DNA from: Pseudomonadota bacterium
GTDB taxonomy: Bacteria; Pseudomonadota; Gammaproteobacteria; Steroidobacterales; Steroidobacteraceae
Reading direction: 5' to 3'
Length of the DNA: 64,000 bases
NCBI GenBank assembly: GCA_025355105.1
Contig: JANYAE010000006.1
Coordinates: 1 to 64,000, forward strand
Of this stretch, positions 47,342-58,021 are shown piece after piece. How positions within the stretch are numbered: position 1 is the stretch's first letter; each line of letters begins with the position of its first letter. Under the pieces are notes generated by a model. The model was not told the DNA's origin. It ran no database searches and was given only the letters and a program-made list of their open reading frames with translations. The translations under genes and the position numbers were made by a program.

Positions 47342-47940
47342 GTGCCCGGCTCCGGCAGCACGAAGCCGGGGTAGTCGCGGTCGTAATAGCCGAACGGCGG
47401 CGCGTAGCCGTGCGTGTCGTCGAAGCCGATCAAGCGCCAGCCGACGCCGTCGCGGTTGCCGCCGTAGGCCGGCAGCACGAACATGCCGATCAGCGTCAGG
47501 GCGCGCACCAGGCCGAAGAACGGGGTGGCCTCAACCTGCTCGAGGTAGGCGATCTGGGTGGCCGTGTCGGCCGCAGCGAACTCCGCCGGCGCCCGCCCGG
47601 CGGCGAAGCCGGCGCGGAACTCGCCGAGCCCGCTGCGCAACGACTCGGCGGCGCCGCTCGCCCAGCTGCGCATCGAGCGGTCGATGAAGTACACGGCGCC
47701 GGCCTCGCGGGCGCCGGCGGTGTCGTCGGTGGGCACGATCTGCGCGACGATCGCATCGAGCTCGCGCGCCTCGTCCGGCGTCAGGAACTCGAGCGCCTGC
47801 GGGCCGCCGGCCGCCGCCGCCGTCGCATGGCTGTGCGCCGCCGCGATCGCCGGCCACTGGGCGGTGATCCAGGCGGCGCCGAGGCTGGCGCCGGCGCCGG
47901 TGAGGAACTGGCGGCGTGACCGCGGCGGCTGTTGCATCAT
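47338..47940 (-). CDS. gluconate 2-dehydrogenase subunit 3-like, Tat-exported
   Basis: 200 residues from the first ATG of a double ATG (47940; 47937 is equally likely given the ribosome site gaggaagg). A Tat signal is clear: RSRRQFLTGAGASLGAAWI. The rest fits the gluconate_2-dh3 family: FLTPDEARELDAIVAQIVPTDD, YFIDRSMRSW, LTLIGMFVLPAYGGNRDGVGWRLIGF. It is the small subunit that exports and supports the GMC flavoprotein, whose gene follows with a 4-base overlap. A cytochrome c subunit, usual for such complexes, is not encoded here. Confidence 0.92.
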   Translation of the reverse strand: MMQQPPRSRRQFLTGAGASLGAAWITAQWPAIAAAHSHATAAAAGGPQALEFLTPDEARELDAIVAQIVPTDDTAGAREAGAVYFIDRSMRSWASGAAESLRSGLGEFRAGFAAGRAPAEFAAADTATQIAYLEQVEATPFFGLVRALTLIGMFVLPAYGGNRDGVGWRLIGFDDTHGYAPPFGYYDRDYPGFVLPEPGT

Positions 47941-48082
47941 CCTTCCTCTCGCCGGCCAGCGGTCGCCAGACACGGCGCCAGTGTGCCCGAAAGTGCGCGC
48001 GCCGGCGCCGCCGCCGCCGGTCCCGGTCGGCTGCGGTCCGGCTCGCGCATAATGGGTCGGCACCTGACCAAGGCGTCTCGCG

Positions 48083-49084
48083 ATGAACCGCCCAGCCGAC
48101 GAACGCAGCCTCTGGATCGATCTTACCCGGACGGCCGGCATCTTCCTGATCGTATTCAGTCACACGGAGCAGGGCGACTTCACCGACGCGTTCCTGTGGA
48201 CCTTCCACGTACCGCTGTTCTTCTTCCTTTCCGGCTACCTCGCCCGGCCACAGGCGCCGGGCGCGTTCCTCAGCGGGCTCGGCCGCAAGCTACTGTTGCC
48301 GTACCTCGCCATCTATCTCGTGACGACCGTGCTCACGGCCGCGATCCGCCGCGACGTCGACCTCAGCTGGTTCGCGCGCACGCTCGCCGGCGCCGTCTAC
48401 GGCACCCACAGTTATGCGGACTTCGTCAACGCCGCGCTCTGGTTCCTGCCGAGCCTGATGACGGTGGAGCTGCTGTACGTGTTCGTCGTGCGGCGCTTCG
48501 CACCGAGCTACCTCGTGTGCCTCGCGCTGTCGATCGCGCTCTACACGCGCCACCAGCTGGACCTCTTCCTCAGCATCGATCTCAGCCTGCTCGGGCTCAA
48601 TTTCTTCGTCGCCGGCGTCGCGGCACGGCAGTACGACGTCGTGGGCCGGCTCGCGGCTCGGCCGCTCGGCCTTGCGCTGCTCGCGCTCGGCGCTGGCGGC
48701 TGCACTGCCGCGGCAGCCTCGATGGGCAACGTCTGGTACGCCGGTGAGCACTACGCGCTATCGCTCGGCGCGGGCCTCGCCGGCATCCTCATGGTGGCGA
48801 GCGCCGCGCTGCTGCTCGCACCGCTGGTCGCCCGCAGCCGCCGGGCGCGGTCGCTCGTCACCTTCATCGGCAGCAACACGCTGTCGATCTTCTGCTTCCA
48901 TGTGTTCAGCAACCCGCTCGCGACCGCGCTGCTGCGGCCGCTCGAACTCGGTCCGCCGCTGACGCGCGGCGCGGCGATCGCCACGCTATCCATCACGCTG
49001 CTGGCGCCGTGCATCCTGCTGATCCGGCGTCTCGTGCCGGAGCTGATCGGCGTGCGGCGCGCCGCACCCGTTGAGCCTCGCTAG
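48083..49084 (+). CDS. acyltransferase family 3 membrane protein
   Basis: 333 residues with about 10 membrane helices. The N-terminal helix ends in LIVFSHTEQGDF, with the active His of this family, followed by VPLFFFLSGYLARPQ. Such proteins O-acylate sugars of LPS, exopolysaccharide or peptidoglycan across the inner membrane. The substrate is unknown. It stands alone, divergent from the GMC pair, and its end overlaps the convergent EamA gene by 4 bases. Confidence 0.9.
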   Translation: MNRPADERSLWIDLTRTAGIFLIVFSHTEQGDFTDAFLWTFHVPLFFFLSGYLARPQAPGAFLSGLGRKLLLPYLAIYLVTTVLTAAIRRDVDLSWFARTLAGAVYGTHSYADFVNAALWFLPSLMTVELLYVFVVRRFAPSYLVCLALSIALYTRHQLDLFLSIDLSLLGLNFFVAGVAARQYDVVGRLAARPLGLALLALGAGGCTAAAASMGNVWYAGEHYALSLGAGLAGILMVASAALLLAPLVARSRRARSLVTFIGSNTLSIFCFHVFSNPLATALLRPLELGPPLTRGAAIATLSITLLAPCILLIRRLVPELIGVRRAAPVEPR

Positions 49085-49923
49085 GCGCGCCGCCGACCGC
49101 GGACCACGATGCCGATGCCGCCGAGGATCGCGGCCGAGGCGAGCAGCACGCGCGTCGTGACCGGCTCCGCGAGCAGCCACGCGCCGCCCAGCGTCGCCAG
49201 CGCCGGGACGCACAGCTGCACGACGGCCGCCGTGGTCGAGCGCAGCGACGGCAGCACCGCGTACCAGAGCGCGTAGCCGACGCCGGAGGCCAGTGCGCCG
49301 GAGGCGAGCGCATACAGCACGCCGGCGCGGTCCAGCGATTTGCCGTGCGCCAGCGCGAGGCCGAGGCCGAGCGCGAGCGGCACGGCGCGCAGGAAGTTGC
49401 CGGCGTTGGCCGCGGTTGGCTCGCCGGCCCCCTGGCCGCGCAGCGAGTACGCGCCCCAGGCGATGCCGGCGCCGAGCATCAGCGCGGCGCGGCCAGGCGG
49501 TGGCGCCGCGAGCCCGGGCAGCAGCAGCGCGACGAGGCCGCCGACGGCGAGCGCGAGCCCGAGCAGCTGCGCGGCGTGCAGACGCTCGCCGCGGCGCAGC
49601 GCGACGCCGATCATGGTCGCCTGCACCGCACCGAACAGCAGCAGCGCGCCGGTGGCCGCCGACAAGCCGACGTAGGCGAACGAGAAGCCGACCGCGTAGG
49701 CCGCGAGCGCGAACGCCGAAGCCCAGCTGCCGCCGGCGGACCAGTGGCCGTTTCGCAGCCGCACGGCGAGCGACAGCATCGCCGCCCCGGACACCAGCCG
49801 GATCGCGGTAAAGCTCGCCGGGTCGATCGCGGTGTGCGCCAGCGCGAGGCGGCAGAGCAGCGAGTTGCCGGCGAAGGCGAGCATCGCGAGCGAGGTCAGG
49901 ACGGCGACGCGGACGGCGGGCAT
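49081..49923 (-). CDS. EamA/DMT family transporter
   Basis: 280 residues from MPAVRVAVLTSLAML; the longer track frame upstream runs through a neighbouring gene. About 10 membrane helices arranged as two EamA repeats: LAFAGNSLLCRLAL ... FAYVGLSAATGALLLFGAVQATMIG and ALMLGAGIAWGAYSLRGQ ... STTAAVVQLCVPALATLGGAWLLAEP. It is an exporter or importer of small metabolites such as amino acids; the substrate is unknown. The next gene on the same strand, upstream, is the frameshifted regulator. Confidence 0.88.
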   Translation of the reverse strand: MPAVRVAVLTSLAMLAFAGNSLLCRLALAHTAIDPASFTAIRLVSGAAMLSLAVRLRNGHWSAGGSWASAFALAAYAVGFSFAYVGLSAATGALLLFGAVQATMIGVALRRGERLHAAQLLGLALAVGGLVALLLPGLAAPPPGRAALMLGAGIAWGAYSLRGQGAGEPTAANAGNFLRAVPLALGLGLALAHGKSLDRAGVLYALASGALASGVGYALWYAVLPSLRSTTAAVVQLCVPALATLGGAWLLAEPVTTRVLLASAAILGGIGIVVRGRRRA

Positions 49924-49948
49924 GCGCGGCCGCGTCGGCACCGCCGGC

Positions 49949-51129
49949 TCAGGCGCTGCGGCCGAGCGCCAGCGCGCAGGCGCTGGCCTCGTCGAGCGGG
50001 CGGCCGTCGCCGGCGACCGGCCAATTGACGCCGAGCTCGGCGTCGAGCCGGCCGGCGACGAGCTGCCGCAGGCGTTGCTCGGTCGGACGCCGCTCGGCCT
50101 GGCCGTGCGCCTGGTCCGAGGCGCGCGCGATCCGCGCCGCGTCCTGGTAGCGCTGGTCGCCGAGCGCGAGCTGCGCCATCGCGTCGAGCGCCATGTACAG
50201 CTTGGCCGGATCCTGGCTCGTCCCGAGTTCGTAGAGCTCCGCCGCCGTGGCGTGCGCCTCCTCGGCCTCGCCGGCCAGCAGCAGTGCGCCGAGCAGCACG
50301 CACAGCAGGTCGAAGTGCGTCGCGCGACGGCCGGAGTGACGCAGGCTCCAGGACAGCGGCCGCCCGAGCTGCAGCGCCGCCGCGGCGTCGCCACAGGCGA
50401 GGTCAAGCTCGACGATGTTGACCGTCGCCGCGAGCGCCTGGCGCTCGCTGACGGTGAGGGCAAGATGCGCGGCGCGCCGATAGGCGGCGCGGGCGTCCTC
50501 GAACTGCCCGCTGCTCAGCAGCAGCGCCCCTTCGGTGAGCGCGCCGACCGTCAGCAGCCGCGCCGGCCAGCTCGAGTCCTCGAGCGAACGCGCTTCGGCG
50601 AGCGCCTCGCGGGCGGCGGCGTTGTCGGCGCGCCAGTTGAGGGCCAGCTGCAGCAGCGCGTAGTAACGCGAGCGCCCGTGGCGCGTCTCGCCGTGCATCC
50701 TGGCCGCGAGCTCGGCGGCGTAGCGCGCGCGATCGCACTGCCGGCCCGAGTCGTAGGTTGCGACCGCCTCCCAGAAGCGGGCGAGACGCGCCCGCGGTAC
50801 CGCGTCGCTGATCAGGCGCACGGTCTGCTCGAAGCGCGCGCGGGCTTCGACGAACAGCTCCATCTCGGCGAACAGCGGCCAGGCGCTGCCGTACAACGCG
50901 ACGCCGAGGGCGTGGTCGCGCTCGGCGGCCCAGTCGATCGCGGCGCGGACGTTGTCGAGCTCGGCGCCGTAGCGCTGCAGCCATACCGCCTCGTCGAGCG
51001 ACCAGTACTCGGCGTAGGCGACGTCCAGCAGCTGCAGCATCGCCACCGCCATCTGGCCGCGCGCGCCGTGCAGCTCGCCGGCCGCCAGCAGCCGGTCGTG
51101 CGCGAAGTAGCGAGCGGTTTCGTTGAGCG
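49949..51129 (-). pseudogene. C-terminal TPR-like part of frameshifted NB-ARC regulator
   Basis: This open frame continues the regulator after a shift at about 51127-51140. It begins ALTLNETARYFAHDRLLAAGE, the segment expected right after the N-terminal frame's last residues VTALPVEPPR. The remainder is helical, with repeat-like stretches (LDNVRAAIDWAAERDHALGVALYG; TEGALLLSSGQFEDARAAYRRAAHL), typical of the TPR-like half of NB-ARC regulators. If it is translated alone, the first good start is the ATG at 51052 (MAVAMLQLL, about 367 residues). Either a real broken gene or a one-base sequencing error. Confidence 0.75.
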
Positions 51130-52467
51130 TTAGCGCGGCGGCTCCACCGGCAAGGCCGTCACCAGCGAGCGGTCGACGAGCCGGCCGATCAGGTCGATGG
51201 CCACGGCGGCGTCGGTATCGGCGTCCGCCACCGCGGTCGACGCGGTCTCGAGCGAGAAGTTGCCGGCAAAGGCGCCGAGCCGGTTGAAGACGCGCTGCTC
51301 GGCCGCCGTCAGCAGGCCGTAGCTCCATTCGAACGCGGTCTGCAAGGCGCCGTGACGCGGCTCACCGTTGCGCGCCGAGAGTTTCAGCAGCCGGAAGCGG
51401 TCGTCGAGGCGCTCGAGCAGTGCGCCGACGCCGATCGACGGCACGCGCGCCGCGGCGAGCTCGAGCGCGAGCGGGTTGCCGTCCAGCCGCCGGCAGATGG
51501 CGCCGACGTGCGCGGCGTTCGACGCGCTGAGGACGAAACGCCGATCGGCGGCCGCGGCGCGCTGCGCGAACAGCGCGAGCGCCGGGTAGGCGGCGGCGTC
51601 GGCGCCCGGCGCGTCCGCCGGTGGCACCGGCAGCGGCATCAGCCGGTAGACGGTCTCGCCGGCCACGCCGAGCGGCGCCTGGCTCGTGACCAGTATCCGC
51701 AGCGCGCGCGTCTGCGACACCAGCGCGGCGAGCGGCGCCGCCAGCGCGCCGGCGAGGTGCTCGACGCCGTCGAGGATCAGCAGCAGCGACTGGTCCTCGA
51801 GCGCGTGACGCAGCGCGGCGAAGCCGTCGACCCGGTCCGACAGCGAGACGCCGACTGCCAGCGCGATCGCCGACGGCACGTGTTGCACGTCCTCGAGGCT
51901 CGCCAGCGAGACCCACGCCGCGGCGGTCCCGGGGACGTCGGCGCGGCGCGCGAGGAGCTCCTGGGCAAGGCGCGTCTTGCCGACGCCGAGGCCGCCGACG
52001 ATCGTCACGAGGCAGGCGCGCTCGAGCGCTGCGTCGACGTCGCGCAGATCCTCCTCGCGCCCGACCAGCGGTACCAGACGGTCCGGCCAGGTGCGCCGCG
52101 CTACGGACAGCGCCGCGGCTGCGGCAGGTGCTGCGGACGGATCGCCGGCAGGCGCGGCAGCGCCGGGGCCGGCGCCCGCGACGGCCAGCTCGAGCCGGTA
52201 ACCGAAACCGGGCACGGTGCGGATGGCCCCGGCGCCGAGCACCCGCCGCAGGCTGGCGATTTGCGCCGGCAGGTTGTTCTCGTCGACCACGAGGCGGGGC
52301 CAGACGCGCTCGAGCAGCGTGGCCTTGCTCACCAGTCGGCCGGGATGCTCGGCGAGCACCAGCAGCAGGTCGAAGGCGCGGGCGCCGATCTCGACCGGGC
52401 GGCCGCCGGCGCGCAGCTGCCGCTCGGTCGGGTCGACCTCGAAGGCGCCGATGCGGATCAGCTGCAT
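51130..52467 (-). CDS. winged-helix/NB-ARC transcriptional regulator, N-terminal part
   Basis: 445 residues. An OmpR-type winged helix comes first (MQLIRIGAFEVDPTERQLR ... LVSKATLLERVWPRLVVDENNL ... VPGFGYRLE, about 1-100), then an NB-ARC/AAA-type ATPase with Walker A VGGLGVGKTRLAQ (about residue 155), SLLLILDGVEHL (Walker B) and RRLDGNPLALELAAARV (GxP). The frame ends at TAA right after VEPPR, where related proteins continue R-Y-x-L. It belongs with the fragment 49949-51129. It is divergent from the two DUF4242 genes, which are its likely targets. Confidence 0.85.
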   Translation of the reverse strand: MQLIRIGAFEVDPTERQLRAGGRPVEIGARAFDLLLVLAEHPGRLVSKATLLERVWPRLVVDENNLPAQIASLRRVLGAGAIRTVPGFGYRLELAVAGAGPGAAAPAGDPSAAPAAAAALSVARRTWPDRLVPLVGREEDLRDVDAALERACLVTIVGGLGVGKTRLAQELLARRADVPGTAAAWVSLASLEDVQHVPSAIALAVGVSLSDRVDGFAALRHALEDQSLLLILDGVEHLAGALAAPLAALVSQTRALRILVTSQAPLGVAGETVYRLMPLPVPPADAPGADAAAYPALALFAQRAAAADRRFVLSASNAAHVGAICRRLDGNPLALELAAARVPSIGVGALLERLDDRFRLLKLSARNGEPRHGALQTAFEWSYGLLTAAEQRVFNRLGAFAGNFSLETASTAVADADTDAAVAIDLIGRLVDRSLVTALPVEPPR

Positions 52468-52544
52468 GCGACGCCGGTCCGCAGCGGACCGGCCGGCCGC
52501 GCCGCCAGGCCGAGGGCAGCGCCATTGCGCGAACAGTGGTGGAC

Positions 52545-52564
52545 ATTCTTTCTTTCAGAAGAAT
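52545..52564. promoter_or_regulatory. candidate operator between regulator and DUF4242 genes
   Basis: ATTCTT, 8 bases, AAGAAT, an inverted repeat in an AT-richer patch of the 234-base divergent gap. The location, between a DNA-binding regulator and the genes opposite, fits an operator. No published consensus is recognised. Confidence 0.4.
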
Positions 52565-52701
52565 TTCAGCTGCGCTTCAAGACGGTCGGGCCCGCCAGGC
52601 CGGATCCTGTCCCCACACCGAGCTGCCCCGTGCCGTCGACGACGGGTAGCTGGCGACCGAAACGACACGCTAACACGACCACCAGAACCGAGGAGAAGAC
52701 C

Positions 52702-52974
52702 ATGCCCAAGTTCGTCATCGAGCGAGACATCGCCGGCGCCGGCAAGATGACCCCGGCCGATCTCAAGATGATCTCGCAGAAGTCCTGCGGCGTGCTCAGC
52801 AGCCTTGGGCCCAGCGTGCAGTGGGTCCACAGCTACGTCACCGCCGAGAAGATCTATTGCGTCTACCAGGCGGCCGACGAGTCGCTGGTGCGGCGTCACG
52901 CCGAACTCGGCGGCTTCCCGGCCAACAGGATCTCGCGGGTGACGTCGATCATCGATCCGTCCACCGCGGAGTAG
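52702..52974 (+). CDS. DUF4242 domain protein, cytoplasmic
   Basis: 90 residues from MPKFVIERDIAGAGK, preceded by gaggag. It matches the DUF4242 pattern: a start F-V-I-E-R, a middle W-V-H-S-Y-V-T-A-E-K-I-Y-C-V-Y, and ISRVTSIIDP at the end. The family has been described as nickel-binding in some members, but the role is not settled. It has no signal peptide, unlike the next gene, which shares the same core motif. The two probably form one unit, opposite the regulator. Confidence 0.85.
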   Translation: MPKFVIERDIAGAGKMTPADLKMISQKSCGVLSSLGPSVQWVHSYVTAEKIYCVYQAADESLVRRHAELGGFPANRISRVTSIIDPSTAE

Positions 52975-53039
52975 TCGGAGAACGATCGTCGTCGCGCCCG
53001 TGCCGGGCACCGAATCCTCTCACCCTATCGGAGCTGACC

Positions 53040-53399
53040 ATGAAGACGCTGATCACTCTCGCCGCCGCCCTCTGCCTGACTCCGGCCTTCGCCGCCGACA
53101 ACCCGGCCGCCGCGACGACCGCCGCGCAGCCGGCCGACGGTACGCATCGCTATCTCATCGAGCGCACCTTCCCGCCCGGTGCCCTCGCCGGTCTGGACGC
53201 CGCCGCCAAGGCCAAGGTCAACGCCACCAACGCACAGTTCGGGGTCCACTGGGTGACGTCCTATGCCAACGCCGAACAGACCAAGACCTTCTGCATCTAC
53301 GAGGGACCGTCCGACGCCGCGGTGCGCAAGGCCGCCACCGCCAACAACATCCCGGTCGACGCGGTGGTCGAGGTGCCGGTGACCCTGTCGCCGAACTGA
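53040..53399 (+). CDS. DUF4242 domain protein, exported
   Basis: 119 residues with a signal peptide (MKTLITLAAALCLTPAFAAD). The mature part is a DUF4242 domain: HRYLIERTFPPGAL, VHWVTSYANAEQTKTFCIYEGPS, VDAVVEVPVTL. It is a diverged copy of the gene 65 bases upstream, now directed to the periplasm; the conserved W-V-x-S-Y ... C-x-Y core is in both. Function unknown. Confidence 0.87.
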   Translation: MKTLITLAAALCLTPAFAADNPAAATTAAQPADGTHRYLIERTFPPGALAGLDAAAKAKVNATNAQFGVHWVTSYANAEQTKTFCIYEGPSDAAVRKAATANNIPVDAVVEVPVTLSPN

Positions 53400-53581
53400 C
53401 CGTGGCCGCGCGCGGCGCGGTGATCCCGCGCCGTCGTTCCCGCCGCAGGGCTCGACGATGGCCGTCGTGGCCGACGAATCCGCGTGGCGTGGGGCCGGTG
53501 GCGCTCACCCCAGTGAACCCGGCGGACGAGCCGCGGAGCCCGGCGGCGAAGCAGGCGGCCGAGCGCCGCGTCGGACCCGCC

Positions 53582-53611
53582 AAAACGAAGGGCGCCTCGC
53601 GGCGCCCTTCG
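53582..53611 (-). terminator. intrinsic terminator of hppA
   Basis: On the minus strand, CGAAGGGCGCC, loop GCGA, GGCGCCCTTCG, then TTTT. An 11-base-pair perfect stem about 20 bases after the hppA stop. Confidence 0.88.
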
Positions 53612-53631
53612 TCTGGCCGGACAGGTCCCGC

Positions 53632-55689
<2,058 letters not shown>

Positions 55690-55823
55690 GCGTCTACTCC
55701 CCGACAGTTACCCGAGTTTCAGATTCGTTGTGTCTTGACCGGACGCGCCGTGCCGCACAGCCCATCGCTGGCAACTTTTTGAAAACAAAGCGTTTTTCCG
55801 GGGCAGCCTGCCAAAGGCCGCAC

Positions 55824-55829
55824 ATTATA
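55824..55829 (-). promoter_or_regulatory. possible -10 box for hppA
   Basis: TATAAT on the minus strand overlaps the pfp stop codon, about 135 bases before the hppA ATG. No good -35 is seen at the right distance, so this is tentative. It would let hppA be transcribed apart from pfp. Confidence 0.35.
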
Positions 55830-57105
55830 CCTTGAAGTCCGTCGCCAGCTTGCGCCTGACCGGCGCGTTTTTCAGTTCGACGTAAGTCGGAAGCCCGCCC
55901 TTGAAGGGCGGGAAGTCCTCGCCGGCGATCAGCGGCTCGAGGTAGCGGCGGCAGGCCGCGGTGATGCCGAAGCCGTCCTCGGTGACGAACTCGCGCGGCA
56001 CCTTTTTCTCGACGTTGGCGACCGCCTCAAGCGGCGCCGAGACGATGGTCCAGCGGTACGGCTTCGAGGAGATGCGCTTGATGACGGGCAGCACCGCGTT
56101 CTGGCCCTTGAGCGCGAACTCAACCGCCGCCTTGCCGACCGCGTAGGCCTGCAGGACGTCGGTCTTCGAGGCGATGTGGCGCGCGGCGCGCTGCAGGTAG
56201 TCGGCCACCGCCCAGTGGTACTTGTAGCCGAGGCCGTCCTTGACGATGCGGGCGATCTCGGGGCCCGCGCCGCCGAGCTGCGTGTGGCCGAAGGCGTCGG
56301 TGGTGCCGGCCTCGGCGAGGAACTTGCCGCCCGCGCCCTTGACGCCCTCGGAGACCACGATTACGCAGTAGCCGCGCTCGGTGACGCACTGCCTGACGCG
56401 GTCGAGGAACGGCTTCTGCTCGAAGGGAATCTCCGGGAACAGGATGATGTGCGGCGCATCGCCGTTGCCCTTGCCGGCGAGGCCGCCGGCGGCGGCGATC
56501 CAGCCGGCGTGGCGGCCCATGACCTCGAGGATGAAGACCTTGGTCGAGGTACGGGCCATCGAGGCGACGTCGAGTGCCGCTTCGCGCGTCGACACCGCGA
56601 CGTACTTCGCGACCGAGCCGAAGCCCGGGCAGCAGTCGGTGACCGGCAGGTCGTTGTCGACGGTCTTCGGTACGCCGACGCAGGTGATCGGGTAGCCGAG
56701 CTCGGCGCCGATCTTCGACACCTTGAGCGCGGTGTCCATCGAGTCGTTGCCGCCGTTGTAGAAGAAGTAGCCGATGTTGTGCGCCCTGAAGACCTCGATC
56801 AGGCGCTCGTACTTGGCGCGGTCCTGTTCGATGCTCTTGAGCTTGTAGCGTGCCGAGCCGAAGGCACCGGCCGGCGTGTGGCGCAGCGCCTTGATCGCGG
56901 CCGCGCTCTCGCGGCTCGTGTCGATCAGGTCCTCGGTGAGCGCGCCGACGATGCCGTGGCGACCGGCGTACAGCTTGCCGATGCGCTTGGAGTGCTTGCG
57001 GCAGGCCTCGATGACGCCGGCCGCCGAGGCGTTGATGACGGCGGTCACGCCGCCGGACTGGGCGTAGAGGGCGTTGCGCTTCGGCTCGCGGGTCTTCGTC
57101 GGCAT
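55825..57105 (-). CDS. pfp: PPi-dependent 6-phosphofructokinase
   Basis: 426 residues from MPTKTREP. An ATG two codons upstream is too close to the ribosome site ggag. Fold: LYAQSGGVTAVINASAAGVIEACR, FFYNGGNDSMDTALK, VGVPKTVDNDLPVTD, EVMGRHAGWIAAAGGLA. In ATP-using enzymes the two key sites read GGDG and PGT; here Asp follows GGN and Lys stands in PKT, both marks of PPi use. It converts fructose-6-phosphate to the bisphosphate reversibly. With hppA downstream it ties glycolysis to PPi energy. Confidence 0.95.
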   Translation of the reverse strand: MPTKTREPKRNALYAQSGGVTAVINASAAGVIEACRKHSKRIGKLYAGRHGIVGALTEDLIDTSRESAAAIKALRHTPAGAFGSARYKLKSIEQDRAKYERLIEVFRAHNIGYFFYNGGNDSMDTALKVSKIGAELGYPITCVGVPKTVDNDLPVTDCCPGFGSVAKYVAVSTREAALDVASMARTSTKVFILEVMGRHAGWIAAAGGLAGKGNGDAPHIILFPEIPFEQKPFLDRVRQCVTERGYCVIVVSEGVKGAGGKFLAEAGTTDAFGHTQLGGAGPEIARIVKDGLGYKYHWAVADYLQRAARHIASKTDVLQAYAVGKAAVEFALKGQNAVLPVIKRISSKPYRWTIVSAPLEAVANVEKKVPREFVTEDGFGITAACRRYLEPLIAGEDFPPFKGGLPTYVELKNAPVRRKLATDFKV

Positions 57106-57321
57106 GAACATCGCTCCGGACGGTGGCGGGGGCGAAGAGGATACCCGGTCGGACGCGAGGCCAGAACGGCCGTTCGGCGCCCCGCCGGCCGCGTGTACCC
57201 CGGACCGGCACAGCCGCATTTGACGCTCGGCCGACGCGGCGGGCAGCATACCGGCCGTTACCTGGCTGCGCGGGTTCCCCGGGGGAGGGAGCGCAGCCTC
57301 GGCCAGTACGGAATAACTATT

Positions 57322-57987
57322 ATGCGCATCGTGCTCCTGGGCGCGCCCGGGTCGGGGAAGGGCACCCAGGCTCAGCGACTGATCGACAAGCACCGGGTCC
57401 CGCAGATCTCGACCGGCGACCTGCTGCGCGCCGCGGTTGCCGCCGGAACCGAGCTCGGCCGGCGCGCCAAGGCGACCATGGACGCCGGCAAGCTGGTCGA
57501 CGACGCGACGATGCTCGGCATCATCCGCGAGCGGCTCGCGGCGCCGGACGCGGCACGGGGCTACATCCTCGACGGCTTCCCGCGCACGATTCCGCAGGCC
57601 GACGGCCTGAACGCGCTGCTGGCCGAGATCGGCCAGCCGCTCGAGGCGGTCGTGCTGATGGAGGTGGACCACGAGCGGCTGATGAAGCGGCTCACCGGGC
57701 GGCGCACCTGCCGCAGCTGCGGTCGCGTGTTCAACATCTACACCGCGCCGCCGCCGGTGCCGTCGCCGTGCGGCGGGCAGTGCGTGACGCCGGACCTGTT
57801 CCACCGGCCGGACGACAGCGAGGCGACGATCGGCAAACGGCTCGAGGTCTACGAGTCGCAGACCCGTCCGCTGGTCGAGTACTACGGCAGCCGCGGGCTG
57901 CTGCAGCGCGTGGACGCCGAGGGCGATATCGACGACGTCACGCAACGACTCGAGCGCGCGCTGGTCCGGGCCAGCGAACGCCGCTGA
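57322..57987 (+). CDS. adk: adenylate kinase
   Basis: 221 residues. P-loop GAPGSGKGTQAQRL at the start, STGDLLRAAV, LDGFPRTIPQADGL, and the long LID domain. It interconverts ATP + AMP and 2 ADP. The LID has cysteines at TCRSCGRVF and again at PCGGQC, so it looks zinc-binding, although the second pair is spaced C-x3-C rather than the usual C-x2-C. It is divergent from pfp with a 216-base gap. Confidence 0.98.
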   Translation: MRIVLLGAPGSGKGTQAQRLIDKHRVPQISTGDLLRAAVAAGTELGRRAKATMDAGKLVDDATMLGIIRERLAAPDAARGYILDGFPRTIPQADGLNALLAEIGQPLEAVVLMEVDHERLMKRLTGRRTCRSCGRVFNIYTAPPPVPSPCGGQCVTPDLFHRPDDSEATIGKRLEVYESQTRPLVEYYGSRGLLQRVDAEGDIDDVTQRLERALVRASERR

Positions 57988-58021
57988 CGACGACTGGCCG
58001 GCGGTCCGCCTTCGCGCGCCG

